A DNA stretch of 64,000 nt from Ophioderma brevispina (lineage: Eukaryota; Echinodermata; Ophiuroidea; Amphilepidida; Ophiodermatidae), in the NCBI GenBank assembly GCA_023653785.1, contig JAMKCH010011736.1, forward strand, positions 1-64,000. The letters run 5' to 3'. Positions 43,336-54,194 of this stretch are shown here, piece by piece. The first letter of the stretch is position 1. Each line of letters begins with the position of its first letter. The translations under genes and the position numbers were made by a program. The notes beneath the pieces were generated by a model. It did not search any database, was not told the origin of the DNA, and was given only the letters and a program-made list of their open reading frames with translations.

Positions 43336-45861
43336 GTGTTTTGGGGGGGTGTTGTAGGAGGTGTGTTGCGGGTTTTGGGGAGGGGGTGGGGTGTTCGGTT
43401 GTGTTGGGAGGGGAAAATGGGTGTTGCGGGGTTTTTTGGGGAGGGGAGGGTGTTGCGGGGTGGTTGGGGAGGGATGGTGTTGCGGGTTGTTGGGGATGGG
43501 TTAGGGTTTGCGGGGAGTTGGTTGTGGGTGTTGCGATGTGTTGGGAAGGGGGATGGGGTTTGCGGGTGTTTTGGGGAGGGGGTGGGTTTTTGCGGGTGTT
43601 GGGGAGGGGGTTGCGTGTTAAGGAGGGGGTGCGGTGTTGCGGGGGTGTTAGTGTAGGGATTGGGTGTTGCCAGAGGGGTTGGGGTTTTGCGGGTGTTTGG
43701 TGAGAGGGTGGGTGTTTTCGGGGTGTTGGGGAGGGGTGGGTGTTGTGTGGTGTTTGGGGAGATGTGGGTGTTTGCGGGGTTGTTGGAGAGGGGTTGTTGT
43801 GTTGCGGGGTGTTGGGGCTGGTTGGGATGTGGCGGGGAGTTGGAGAATGGGGGTGGTGTTTGTTGGGTTTGGGGTTGTTTGGGTTTGGGGTTTGGATTGG
43901 GTTTAGGGTTAGGATTTTGGTTAAGGTTAAGGGTTGGGGTGAGGGGGTGGGGGTGTTGCAGTGTGTTGGGGAGGGAGTGGGGTGTTCGGGGTGTTGGGGA
44001 GGGAGTGGGGAAGTGGGGGAGGGGAAAGTTTTTTTTGTGTGTGGGTTGTGGTTGGGGTTGTTGGGGTTTGTTGGGGTGTTTGGAGAGGGGTGGGTTTGCG
44101 GCCGGTGTTTTGGGAAGGGTGGTGTCGGTGTTCAGGGCGTTTGGTGTGTTGGTGAGAGGGTAGGGTGTTGCCGGGTGTTGGGGGTGGTGGGGTGTTGCGG
44201 GTGTTGGGGGAAGGGGTGTTTGGCGAGTGTTGGGGGAGGGGGTGTTTGCGGGTGTTGGTGAGGGGGTGGGTGTTGCGGGGTGGTTTGGGGGGTGAGGGTT
44301 GCGGGGTGTTGGTAAGGGGTTGGGGTGTTTGCGGATTGTTGAGTAGGGGTGGGGTTGTTGCGGGGTGTTGTCGGGGTGGTTGGGGGAGGGGTGGTTTGCA
44401 GGTGTTTGGGAGGGGGTGGGATTGTTGCGAGTGGTGTGGTGGGAGTGGGGTGTTCGGGGTGTTGGGGAGTGGTGGTGCGGTGTTGCCGGTGTGGGTTTTG
44501 GGTGTGTTTAAGTTGTTGCAGGTTGTTGTGTGTAGTTGGGTGTTGTGTTGCGGGGTGTTTGGGGGAGGGGGTACGGAGTTTCGGGTTGTTGGGAAGGGGA
44601 GTGGGTTGTTGCTGGGTGTTGGGAGGGGTGGTGTTGGCGGGTGTTGGGGAGAGGTGGGTTGCGGGTGTGGAGAGGGGTGTTGGGTTGCGGGGGTGTTGGG
44701 GAGGGGTGGGATGTTTGCGGGAGTTTTGGAGCAGTGGGTTGTGTGTTTTTGTGGGGTGTTGGAGGGGTGGTGTTGCGGTGTTTGGGAGGGGGTATGGTGT
44801 TGCTGGGTTTGGGTGTGGAGGTTTTTTGGGTGTTGTGGGTGGTTGGGAGGGGGGTGTGTGTTGATGGGGGGGGTGGAGTTTTGCAGGGTGTTGGGGGAGG
44901 GGTGGGGTGTTGTGGGTTGTTGGGGTAATGGGATGGCGGGTGTTGGGGACAGGTTGGGCTATTGACGGGTGTTGGGGACCGGTATGCTTGGGTTGTTGCC
45001 GGGTTTTTGGGGAGGGGCGGTGTGTTGTGGGGTGTTGGGAATGCTTAAGGGATGGGGTGTTGGGGAGGGTGGGATTTGAAGTTTGTTGGGGACGGGTATG
45101 GGGTTTTTGCAAGCAGGGTGTTGGGGATGATGGCGGGGTGTTTGTGGGTGTTGGAGGGATGGGGTGTTGGGGGTGGGATATGAGGGTGTTGGGGACGGGA
45201 TTGGGTGTTGCAGGGTTGGGAGGGGTGAGGTGTTGGTGTTGCGGGGTGTTGGGGTAGGGGTTGGGTGGTTTTGCGGGAGGTTGGGGAGGGGGTGGGTGTT
45301 TTCTGGGTTTTTTTGGGAGGTTGGGTGTCGTGTGTTGGGTAGGGCTGCGGTTTGCGGGGGTGCTGTGGAGGGATGGTGGCTGTGCGGGGAGTTGGGGAAG
45401 GGTATGGGGGTGGTGTGGAGGGGTGGGGTGTAACTGGCGAGGTGGGGTGCGTAGGGAAGGGGTAGGTGGGGTGTTGGGGTGTTGGGGAGGGGGTAGGGTG
45501 TGTGAGAGGTGGGGTGTTGCTGGTGTTTGGAGGGGGTGGGGTGTTTCTGTGTCATTGGGGATTGGGGATGTTTGTTAGGGGGGGGGTGTTGCCAGGTGTT
45601 GTGTTGGAGTGGGGGTGGGGTGCCGGGTGTAGGATGGTGGGGTGTTGCAGTTGTTGGGAGGGGTGGGGGTGTTGCCGGTGGTTTAGGGGGGTGGGTGTTT
45701 GTGGGTGGGGGTTGCGGGGTGTTGTGGAGTGTGGGGTTGTTGTGGAGGGGTAGGGTGTTGTGGAGGGGTAAGGGTGTTTATGAGGGTGGGTGTTGTCGGG
45801 TATTGGGGTAGGGGTGGTGCGGTGTTGGGATGGGGTGGGTGTTTGGGAGGGGTTGGATGTT

Positions 45862-45965
45862 GGGGATCGGGATATCCGAAATCCTCCCCTGTATCTTTGC
45901 CAAACTTTTTTTGGGAACACCATGTACTCATACGTTTCAATCTGGTGGTGCTTGTGCTTTGTATT
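45862..45965 (+). repeat. Array spacer 4, at the right edge of the array
   Basis: ATATCCGAAATCCTCCCCTG, TATCTTTGCCAAACTTTTTT, TGGGAACACCATGTACTCAT, ACGTTTCAATCTGGTGGTGC. The G-rich unit does not resume after it, so the module marks the array boundary. Confidence 0.8.
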
Positions 45966-46194
45966 ACAGCTATGGGCTGCGAAAGCAGTCGATACTTGTG
46001 GTTCGAGAACCGCCTTGTAATTAAAGAAGGGGCTACCAAGAGCTGGCTACGTCTCTCTGCGTGCCTGTTCTGTCTCTCCGCCCGTTTTCCCCTCGAAGTC
46101 GGGGTCGTACGTCGTTGGTTCGTTGGTGGGTTGGTGTGACCAGATTTCGATTGTTTGTCGAACTTGGTCCTAAACGGTATTTTAAACGGTATTT

Positions 46195-46860
46195 TTAAAA
46201 ACTTTTTTGGTGAGCTAAGGATGAGTTTCATACGATGATTTATGTTTTTAGAGTTTATTTTGTGAGTTATGGATTGGAGTTCATCGACCGTTATTTTAGA
46301 GTTTCTAGAGGTTATGTTTGTGGTGAGTTATGGAGTTCATCGTTGAATTATGTGTTTAGATCATATTTGGTAAGTTTGGAAAAAAAAAAGGTTCATCACA
46401 AGTTATGTTTTAAGAGTTTCTTTGGTGGAGTAATTTGTGCGAAAGCCGGGTGACGAAGTTAAATGTTTTTTTTAGTTGTTGTTTTGTTTTTTGGTGAGTT
46501 ATGGTGGAGTTCATCGATGATTTGATTTTTAAGAGTTCTTCGCTCCTGACCCCTGAATTTTGGCCTCTGACCTTTTTAGAGTTATATTTTGATGATTTAT
46601 GGATCAAGTTTCACGATGCAGTTTTGTTTTTGAGCTATTTTGGTGAGTTATGGATGGAGTTTATCGATAGTTATGTTTTTAGAGTTATTTTTTTGGTGAG
46701 TTATGGATGGAACTCAGCGACGATTTTTATTTTTTTTTCATTTTGGCGAGCTATGGAGGAAGGAGTTCTTGACGAGGTTATGTTTTCTAGTTCTTTTGGT
46801 GGGTAATCGCAAAAGCCGGATGACGATTATTGTTTTAGAGGTTCTTTTGGTGGGGTCATC
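46195..46860 (+). repeat. Tandem repeat, 50-70-bp unit, about ten copies
   Basis: The unit is TTTTGGTGAGTTATGGATGG, AGTTCATCGATGATT and TATGTTTTTAGAGTT. Copies begin near 46203, 46255, 46318, 46368, 46490, 46640, 46690 and 46738, with strong divergence. The frames across it are repeat translations. Confidence 0.85.
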
Positions 46861-46989
46861 GGACAGAGCCGTGTGAACCGCCCTAGCTAAGCAATATTTT
46901 CCTTATTCCAAAACCGTTGGAGCTGAAGAATCACCTCTAATATCTAAGTGTTATTCTCAAGCCTTGATAGGTTCTTTTCATTTCTTTTT

Positions 46990-48085
46990 TTTTTTTCTGT
47001 ATTGCTTTACTTGAGTGGCCCGCCTTCGATACCATTGACCAGATATTTTGATTAAAATTCAGGCTTGAAAGCAGTTTTGGTACACTACTCTTTCCTGGTT
47101 TAGATCATATCTCACTGAACAAGAAAGTAATACCGTGAGTGAGGTTAACCGTGGAATATGTCCAAGCACATCTATTTTCAACTTACTCCGTTCCTCATGA
47201 CTCTATTGTAAAGGCCCGCAAGGTTTCCATAATGCTATATAATCACTAGAGTCGGTGGCATTATAAGATTCACTGATTAACTTTCACTCGTATGCTTATG
47301 ATACTCAGCTTTTCTAAGTTTAATTCAAAGATTTCCCAGGTGATTGTGACATGCCTTCTTCAAATAACTACTTCACGCTGTAGGCCTACACATCTGAAAA
47401 CCCGGCTGTTTAATAAAACATTCTTGCAGATGACTCAAGAAAAGACAGAACTATATTGTCTTTGCCACTTCCTGACATTTGTTAAAAATCTCCTCTGGAA
47501 AATCTGCTCCAATACGGTTAGGATCTGGGCCCCTCTGTCCTGCATGTGTGGTGGGTGTAAAGCACCTTGGTTATGTTTTGATTCCACCCTGTCCAATCAA
47601 TTGGAGCTAATCTGTAAGAGTGTAAATGGCCATATTCTTGTAATTGAATGGCGTATTCCAGGTTTTCATTTTGATGTTGCAACCATGCTGCACGATCTTT
47701 GGTCTGTCCCGCAATTGACTATGCCAGTACTTTAAATGGCACCATGAATAGAAGCTCAAAAGGCTCCAATGCTTGCAAAATAAAGCTACGCGCTTGGTGT
47801 TCGCATGCGGTCTTGACCAGAGTTCGTCACAACTTTTGATCACTCTTCATTGGTTGCCTGTTAAGGAACGTATCCGATACAAAATCCTTAAATGTGTGTA
47901 AGTCTCTTCATGAACAGGTTGCATCATACGTACCTTACTGATGGTCTAAATTTGTATAATGTGTGTCGGTCTTCTTCTGATGGATACAAACCGGCGTGTT
48001 ATTCATAGTACCCAGGCGTTAGTTCCGTAGATTTGGTTACAGTCATTTACCGTACTTAGAAGTATGTGGAACAATGCTTAATTTT
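46990..48085 (+). pseudogene. CR1/L2-like LINE reverse transcriptase remnants
   Basis: Three blocks can be read. First (47010-47310): a degraded D-A-FDTIDH-like stretch, then LSWFRSYLTEQES (47090-47128) and NFHSYAYDTQLF (47279-47315). The last is the catalytic YADDTQL motif with the first aspartate changed to tyrosine. Second (47385-47425): HLKTRLFNKTFL, like the C-terminal LKTHLF tail of these proteins, then GTGTAAAGCACCTTGG 3'-UTR-like text near 47556. Third (47755-48075): LQCLQNKATRLVFACG, LHWLPVKERIRYKIL and SLHEQVASYVP, then MWN. The third block belongs between the first two in an intact protein, so at least two copies are nested or rearranged. It encodes no functional enzyme. Confidence 0.8.
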
Positions 48086-48089
48086 GCTA

Positions 48090-50495
48090 TAATGGCCTTA
48101 GGGGGAAATTGGGCTTTTTTTGTTATTCACTCAGTACGGCGTTAGGGCGAAGTATACCTTCCCCCTAACGCCTCCTTTGTATTGCGGTTTATTCCGTTTT
48201 GGCTAACAAAGGATATGAATATTAATTAATTAAATAACTTAAGAGGGCTGCATTATAACCTAAGATATTTAAACATTCCCCCAACTATCATTTTAGAGTT
48301 ATCAGATTATTATTAAAATTATTAAGTTAAAAGTTGCCGAGATTTGGGGTTTGGCAAGGTCCGTCGCGAAATTCTAGTCTTCAAGTATCAATACAAACGA
48401 GGCCATATGGACCACACTCTTCTGAAACACGTATTCATGAAGAATCTACTTTTTGCATATGTGATGTTTTTTCCGTTTTACCTAACGGTCGGAGAACACA
48501 ATTTTACCGCACTTCGGTATATTGAAGAAGAAACCGATGACACACCCTTACTGTGCGGAGCCTTGTCCGTCGCATTAGAGTCCTTGTAAATTTAAAAGCC
48601 CCGACACACTCTTTTACAATTCTTCTCTTTATTCACATATTTTCATGACTCTGCAATTTCTCCTTACATCCACTCCCGCCGACCTCCAGCCCAAGACTGA
48701 CTTTAAATTCTGCACTCAATATCCCAGCTATTATATGACCACTCAGTGACTCGCCTTTTGCCACCTGCCTGCATAACACACCACATAACATGTCTAGCAC
48801 ATGTTGCATCTAAGCCTTAACAATTCACAGGAAAACAGGACAGGCAACAATACATGGTATTACTCAGCCACCACCCAATTAAAGTTTCCAACAGTCACTT
48901 CTAGTACCAACATACTGTATGGATCTTACTATGCAAGTTGATACTGTAATCAAAAGTAAATTTTATTATTTAATACAAATTTTTCAACAATATTTATAGG
49001 CCCAAAATAACCTATTTGAAACATTATATACACCTGACAAACACATGAACAGCATATTCAGTCATGAGTTTCAGTAAATCCAAAGTTAAGTTTACCGTTT
49101 GAAGATTAAAACAATAGATGCGGTTACTTGGTGTATAATTCATATTCTTATTCATTATTTAAATATGAACTTTAATGCATGTCGTGCATGTCATGTATGT
49201 CATGGGCGCTAGAGCATAGATTTCATATCTTTTCATGATATACACATGGAACCTGTTATTTCAGCTTCATGCAACAATACAAATAACTCAGGTAAAAACA
49301 AATCAATAAAGCTGCACCCGAATTTTTCATTGATTGAAATTCACGTATGCCTACTGCCTTGACCTTTACAATCTCAAACGCTTATAGGAACGAAAAGTTT
49401 TGGACAGCATTAGGGTTTTCTTCGTTTATTTTAATAGTAATTCAAAATCTTCGAAAAATTGTGAAAGAGCTGCTGAAACTCACATTTGACGATGCGCTAA
49501 CGGGGAAACTTAAATTGATTTTCACAAGCTTAAGAATGATAATAGCATGAAACTTGACCAGTGGAAACTGCGCTGCACTGACCATGGCCACTGTAAGGTC
49601 ATATCGTCCAGCTGCATTGTACCATTGAAAACGTACACGTAATTAGCTATACATATTACACCAAGGTCATTTTGAGGGTAGGGCCAAGATGGCATGTACA
49701 AGACACCAACTCCTAGACGTTATTTGCTATTGCCCCTTGCAAAACCCACCAAAACACCAATGATTAAGATCACAAAATTGAGTATATTAGACTACAACCG
49801 TAACTATAATATTTCAACCTCCCAGCCCTGTACGTAGTACGATGTAAATTCCCGGAGCGAGTAGCTCAATCTGTACATCATATCAACTAAATAAATACCA
49901 ATCTTGATCACATGGAAATAATAAGTATGTATTTTATAAGTACACGTGGAATTTTCCCCTTAAATGTATAGCAAAGGAGGTACCTCTAACTACGTATATA
50001 AAATAAAAAACCAATGATATCTAGCAGTACTAACGTATGACTCCGTTACATCATTTTTTCGTGGTGTCACGATTTCTGCTCTTCATTCATGCCAATAAAG
50101 TTTATCGTCATTTAAGACGCACTATAAAGAAATTAACCCCAATAAAATGAGATACTTCTTAAACAAAGCGAAATTGCCTTAATTCCACAGTATGGAAGAC
50201 TGGCCGGGCAATCAAGCGTTCTATGATCGTTCTTTTCGTAAAACTGCCAAAATACCCTTGATACTATATTGTAGATTGTGTGGGAAATCCCGTCACGTCC
50301 CTAAGATGTCTCTTTCTATATGCGCAATAAACTTTAAGACTTTGAGTACCTCTAATTCGGAATAACGAGAGTTTTTGGTGGAACCAACGAGCGATTTTGA
50401 TCTCCCTTAAAAAAATTGGATCCCCTCCTTTTCCTCCCTCTTGCATTTCCATTCAGATGCCCTGCTAAGTTAATGCAGGTAGGTACACCAATTAC
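48090..50495. other. No supported gene
   Basis: Unique AT-rich sequence. A frame at 48344-48589 (81 codons) and another at 49347-49550 (67 codons) match nothing that I recognise. TAGCTCAATCTGT at 49862-49874 looks like a tRNA A box but has no matching B box downstream. Confidence 0.45.
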
Positions 50496-50499
50496 TGCA

Positions 50500-50905
50500 G
50501 TTGTTGTGGTGGGCGGTGGGTGGGGTGGGTGTTGAAGAGGGGCCATCATCAACGTTGTGGGGTGACTGGTGATGATGATTATGAGGATGATGAATGACGA
50601 CGGACTGATGATGATGATGATGATGGCGGTAGGTGGTGGTGGGTGTGGTGGTGGTATGATGGGGCCGTTTTCATCATCGTTGTGCTGGTGGTGGTGATGG
50701 GTGGTGGTGGTGTTGGTGGTGGTGGTGGTATGATGATGGTGGCCGGCCGTCGTCCATATCGTTGTGGTGGTGGTGGTAATGGTGGATGGTGATGGTGATG
50801 GTGCTTATGGTAATGATGATGGTGGTGGTGGTCGTGGTGATGGTGTGGTGGTGGTGGTGGTGATGGGCCGGCTCATCGTTGTGGTTCTGTGGTGGTGGTG
50901 ATCCA
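50500..50905. repeat. GGT/GAT microsatellite array 1
   Basis: Mixed GGT, GAT and GTG triplets, interrupted by unit-like GGGGCCGTTTTCATCATCG and GTCGTCCATATCG text about every 100 bases (near 50540, 50660 and 50745). The array therefore has a longer period of roughly 100 bp superimposed on the triplets. The histidine/threonine frames are repeat translations. Confidence 0.9.
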
Positions 50906-51012
50906 TCAATCAATCATCATCAATAATCAATATTTATTTTGTTCATCCCAAAATACAGCAAAATACAGTACGATGATAATGATGATATATAGTACAATGA
51001 GAGCTAATTGAA
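50906..51012 (-). mobile_element. Possible LINE 3' end, truncated by the TIR element
   Basis: The minus strand reads CGTACTGTATTTTGCTGTAT, TTTGGGATGAACAAAATAAA, TATTGATTATTGATGATGAT. This is a typical LINE 3' UTR end followed by a short tail repeat, which merges into the GAT/GGT array. The element at 51016 lies where the upstream part of the LINE would be. No coding sequence remains. Confidence 0.35.
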
Positions 51013-51015
51013 GTA

Positions 51016-51922
51016 CAGGGTGTCCCACCAAAAAAATGTGCACGGCAAATCCACCTCGTTTGAAGTGAAAACAATAAAATAGTGAACGTTATCTTTACAT
51101 CATGTCTAAATGAATCTTGGCTTTTGAATACCGTTTAAAGCGTTACGATTTGGTTGTTGCAATCCAGAGATCTGGCTAATATTCCAAGAGCGGGTGAATA
51201 CCAATTGTGCACTTTCCACCGAATGGGATAACTTAACACAATCAGAATCAATGCATAGCTATTCATGTTTTGATATACACGTTATTGATTGTCGAAAGAT
51301 TCGCGTCCATCACACAGTTATGAGCTTGGATGTTTTTCTTGTTGCTGCTTCCAAATCAATGTTTCTATTTCCTGTGTAAACATTCCAAAAAATGACTTCT
51401 GATAAGTAAAGAACATAAAAATAGAGCACACTCAGCTGAAAACATAGACATTATCAAACAATTATAAATTGCACATCTTGCCTAATAATCCACACGTTTT
51501 TAAAGAGTTTTCGGAAAATGAAACTTCTCTTTTGAAGTAAAATTAACTACAAAAACTCATCTTTTGGGTTAAATTATCGAATTGAAATTGCATATGACTA
51601 CTTAAAATTATAATCGAACCTCTTTCGATGTGCATTGTGTAGTTCTGAATGTAAATCTTCATCAATAGCCCTATAACCTTTCAACATGATGTATCCCATC
51701 TGTGAAATGTGGCACATTTGGTACCGCACCCTCTCTTGGACTATTAGCCAATCTCTGGATTGCAACAACAAAATCGGAGCTTTGTTGTTGTTTGTAAACA
51801 GTATTCAAAAGCCATTAAGACTTCATGTGTGATATGATATCAAATATTACGCACTATTTTATGTTTTCAATCCAGATGAGGGCGCTTTTGTCTTGCACAA
51901 TTTTTGTGGACACCATTTTTGT
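51016..51922. mobile_element. Long-TIR DNA transposon, mariner-like ends, non-autonomous
   Basis: The left end, TA then CAGGGTGTCCCACCAAAAAA, and about 220 further bases align to the reverse complement of 51690-51922. Matching blocks include GAAAACAATAAAATAGTG, TGGCTTTTGAATACCGTTTA, GTTGTTGCAATCCAGAGAT, GGCTAATATTCCAAGAG and AATGGGATA. The TIRs are over 200 bp, with about 450 bp of AT-rich interior. No transposase is recognisable; the 61-codon frame at 51194-51379 is not convincing. The GTGTCCC end and TA flank suggest the Tc1/mariner group. It sits between two GGT/GAT arrays, so it may have inserted into a single one. Confidence 0.8.
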
Positions 51923-51971
51923 TTGTATTTAGAAAATTATTAGACGCAAGTAAAACTGTAATAAATAAATC

Positions 51972-52022
51972 ATTGATGATGGTGATGATGGTGGTGGGGT
52001 GGGGTGGTGGTCGTCATCGAGG
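51972..52022. repeat. Short GAT/GGT microsatellite
   Basis: TGATGATGGTGATGATGGTG and so on, directly after AATAAATAAATCA, which resembles a LINE 3' tail on the plus strand. Confidence 0.85.
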
Positions 52023-52044
52023 TGGTTGCCAGCCAAGAATAATT

Positions 52045-52330
52045 TATGCTACATTTTAACGACAAATTGGATTTTCGCCATTTCTGGTGGAATGGAAATG
52101 ACAATTTTGCTGACATGACTTTATGACGTCATGGTGACGCCATACGAGGCAGTGGGACTATTTGGTATCAATGAAAAGAAGGAAGAAGAAGAACCATAAC
52201 TATCCATTGGTGTTATCAAAGTCATGAGCATCGGGTGCTTTATTAATGAATTCCTGAGGGTGGTCTGGTTACCCACTCCTTTTGGTAACTGTTACAAAAA
52301 AGGGTTGGTAAGACGACGGTTAAAGATAGG
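52045..52330 (+). repeat. Dispersed repeat family B, copy 2
   Basis: Same family as 18430-18670: ATTTTCGCCATTTCTGGTGG, TTATGACGTCATGGTGACGC, TATCCATTGGTGTTATCAAA, AGCATCGGGT, GTTACAAAAAAGGGTTGGTA and AGACGACGG. It is flanked on both sides by GAT/GGT arrays. Confidence 0.75.
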
Positions 52331-52439
52331 TATACATCGGCCTGCTTTTGTCGTAGATAGGAAGTTTACAAATAATGCAAAGGAAGAACTTAAAATGTGG
52401 GAGGAACCGTAAATAGAAAACTATGCTGTAAACTTGACG

Positions 52440-53035
52440 TAAGTAACAATGATGATTTAATGATGATGATGGTGGTGGTGGTGGTGATTGGTGGTTGGTG
52501 GTGGTGGTGGTGGTCTGGTGCGGTTGGGTGATGAATGGGGGAGTTGTAATATCGTTGTGGTGGTGGTGGTGATGGTGGTGGGTGGTGGGTTGGGGTGGTG
52601 GTGGTTGATGGTGGTGGCGTGGTAGGTGAGAGATGAGGGACCGTAGTAATCAACCATTGTAGCGGGTGGTGGAATGGTGCAGTGGTGGTGGATGATGATG
52701 GTAATGATATATAAGGTGGTGGTGGTGGTGGTGGTGATGGTGGTGGTGTGGTGGTGGTGTGGTGGTGATGGCTGGTGATGGTGGGGTGAATGGGGGCTCG
52801 TAATAATCGTTGTGGTACTGGTGGTGGTTGCTGGTGGTTGATGATGATGGTGGTGGTGGTGGGGTGATGGTGGCGGTGGTGAGGTGGTGTGATGATGGTG
52901 CCGTCATCATCGTTGTGGTGGTGGTGCTGGTTGGGATGGTGACGGTGATGATGGTGGTGGTGGTGTGGTGGTGGTGGTGGGGGTGTGGTGATGTGATGGT
53001 GATGGTGCTGATGATGACGATAAAAGGGGGCATAT
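52440..53035. repeat. GGT/GAT microsatellite array 2
   Basis: As in array 1, with a longer period. GTTGTAATATCGTTGTGG, GTAGTAATCAACCATTG, CGTAATAATCGTTGTGG and CGTCATCATCGTTGTGG anchors occur about every 110-130 bases. The triplet composition varies between the anchors. Confidence 0.9.
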
Positions 53036-53039
53036 GGGT

Positions 53040-53910
53040 TTGTTTTCCGCGGGGATGGATTGCATCGGTGATAAAATAATAGCTAGTTACTAAATGAAGT
53101 CAAACTAATATATTACAAAAATCTTTGTATTTGTGCTTGTAATATATATGGAATAAACCCAGATGCAAAGGGTATAATGAATTATGCATATTTACCCAAT
53201 GTAACTAATGAAGATATCTAGTTTTGGCTTACTGTGGTTTTGTTCAAACAAAAAACAAACAAGCTGCCCGCAAATTGGAAAAAGGGAGATTTTCCAAGGG
53301 AAAAACCATTTCTTCTAACTTAATGTTGTTGGAAAAGTATTCAATATGTAATTTTAGTTAGTGCCATCTTCTACTAAAGTTATATTCTTTAAAGTAATGT
53401 TTAATACACATGTTTATTTCACAAACGAATAGTTTATTGACTTTACTTTAAAAAATGCATTTTCTTTGCAATATACGAAGTGAAAACATAGTTTGTCGGG
53501 AAAACGTGGTGTGGACCTCAATTCTAATAAATTTGATATTCTGAAATCAAAATAAAATTAGAAAAATTCCCATTTTGTTGAAATTTTTGGAACGTGCCCG
53601 AATGGGGAATTGACATACTTAAAAGCAATAATGAGCACCTTTTTTTAAAAAAAGCAGACCCCATCTTCATCTTTGTGAGGTTTATGCACCAGTTGTGGGT
53701 TGGCAATTGTCTAGTAACTATACATGCGACGGTAATAATCAAAAGTGTGTTATTGGACGTATAAAAGTATGGATTTGTAATTAGATAGGGCCAGCCGGAT
53801 AATTCAACGGCAGCGCTGGAAAACGTGACATTTGAATAGCACAATCTCACGAACATTATCCTAACTTGACTTGCGGGAACCAACGGGACAGCTAAGGCTA
53901 ACGATGACGC
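53040..53910. other. No supported gene
   Basis: AT-rich. A 134-codon minus-strand frame at 53524-53928 partly overlaps family C and is not recognisable. Confidence 0.45.
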
Positions 53911-53911
53911 A

Positions 53912-54165
53912 CATGGCGCTATTTCCACGCCTATTTCAGTCTTGTAATGAAGTTTTCAGCGGCCCGCTGAATTATTATCGGGATCCGATATTAATTATTC
54001 TAATTAAAAAAAACATTGTATGCGACACATAAAGTTCGAGCCTTTAACATTCATATGGTATAGTTTACTAGCCAATGCAACGTTGCAAAATCTCATTTTT
54101 GTTAAAATGGGGGCGCTCTTCAAACAACACGTGGCTAGTATTGGATTCATGCGGTGATAATGGTA
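53912..54165 (+). repeat. Dispersed repeat family C, copy 1
   Basis: Matches 61085-61375 in the same orientation: GGCGCTATTTCC, a TTGAATTAT/CTGAATTATTATCGGGATCC block, ATAATTA, ATATGGTATAGTTTACTA, CCAATGCAA, AAATCTC, AATTGGGGGCGC/AATGGGGGCGCTC followed by TTCAAA, and a GTGCTAATATTG-like block. The class is unknown. Confidence 0.75.
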
Positions 54166-54194
54166 TTACGGAATGAAAAAGGTATTTCAAACGT

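Larger units (their letters stand above)
41169..45870 (+). repeat. 4.7-kb G-rich minisatellite, about 25-bp unit
   Basis: The unit is approximately GGGTGTTGCGGGTGTTGGGG followed by AGGGG, with frequent one-base length changes in the G-runs. The plus strand is almost free of C for kilobases, so G-skew is extreme and G-quadruplex-type motifs occur throughout. Four copies of a non-G spacer interrupt it. The very long proline-, threonine- and histidine-rich frame on the minus strand (41580-43316) and the glycine-, valine- and cysteine-rich frames on the plus strand are translations of the repeat. At 43865-43940 it passes through TTTGGGTTTGGGG and TTAGGGTTAGG text similar to telomere repeats. Confidence 0.95.

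Noticed and set aside
44132..45112. 326-codon frame and many glycine/valine/cysteine-rich frames between 41 and 46 kb
   Set aside because: Same minisatellite; no domain, no start context, and only repeat-derived amino-acid composition.
46000..46140. GC-richer stretch with an IIKEGAT-like peptide similar to one on the minus strand near 16530
   Set aside because: Only about eight residues agree, in opposite genomic orientation and without flanking similarity; probably coincidence.
48334..48589. Two overlapping frames of 63 and 81 codons, considered as an exon
   Set aside because: I could not match either to a protein family, and flanking splice signals are not convincing.
49855..49890. tRNA A-box-like TAGCTCAATCTGT, considered as a tRNA gene
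   Set aside because: No B box or T-arm follows at the right distance, and no acceptor-stem pairing is visible.
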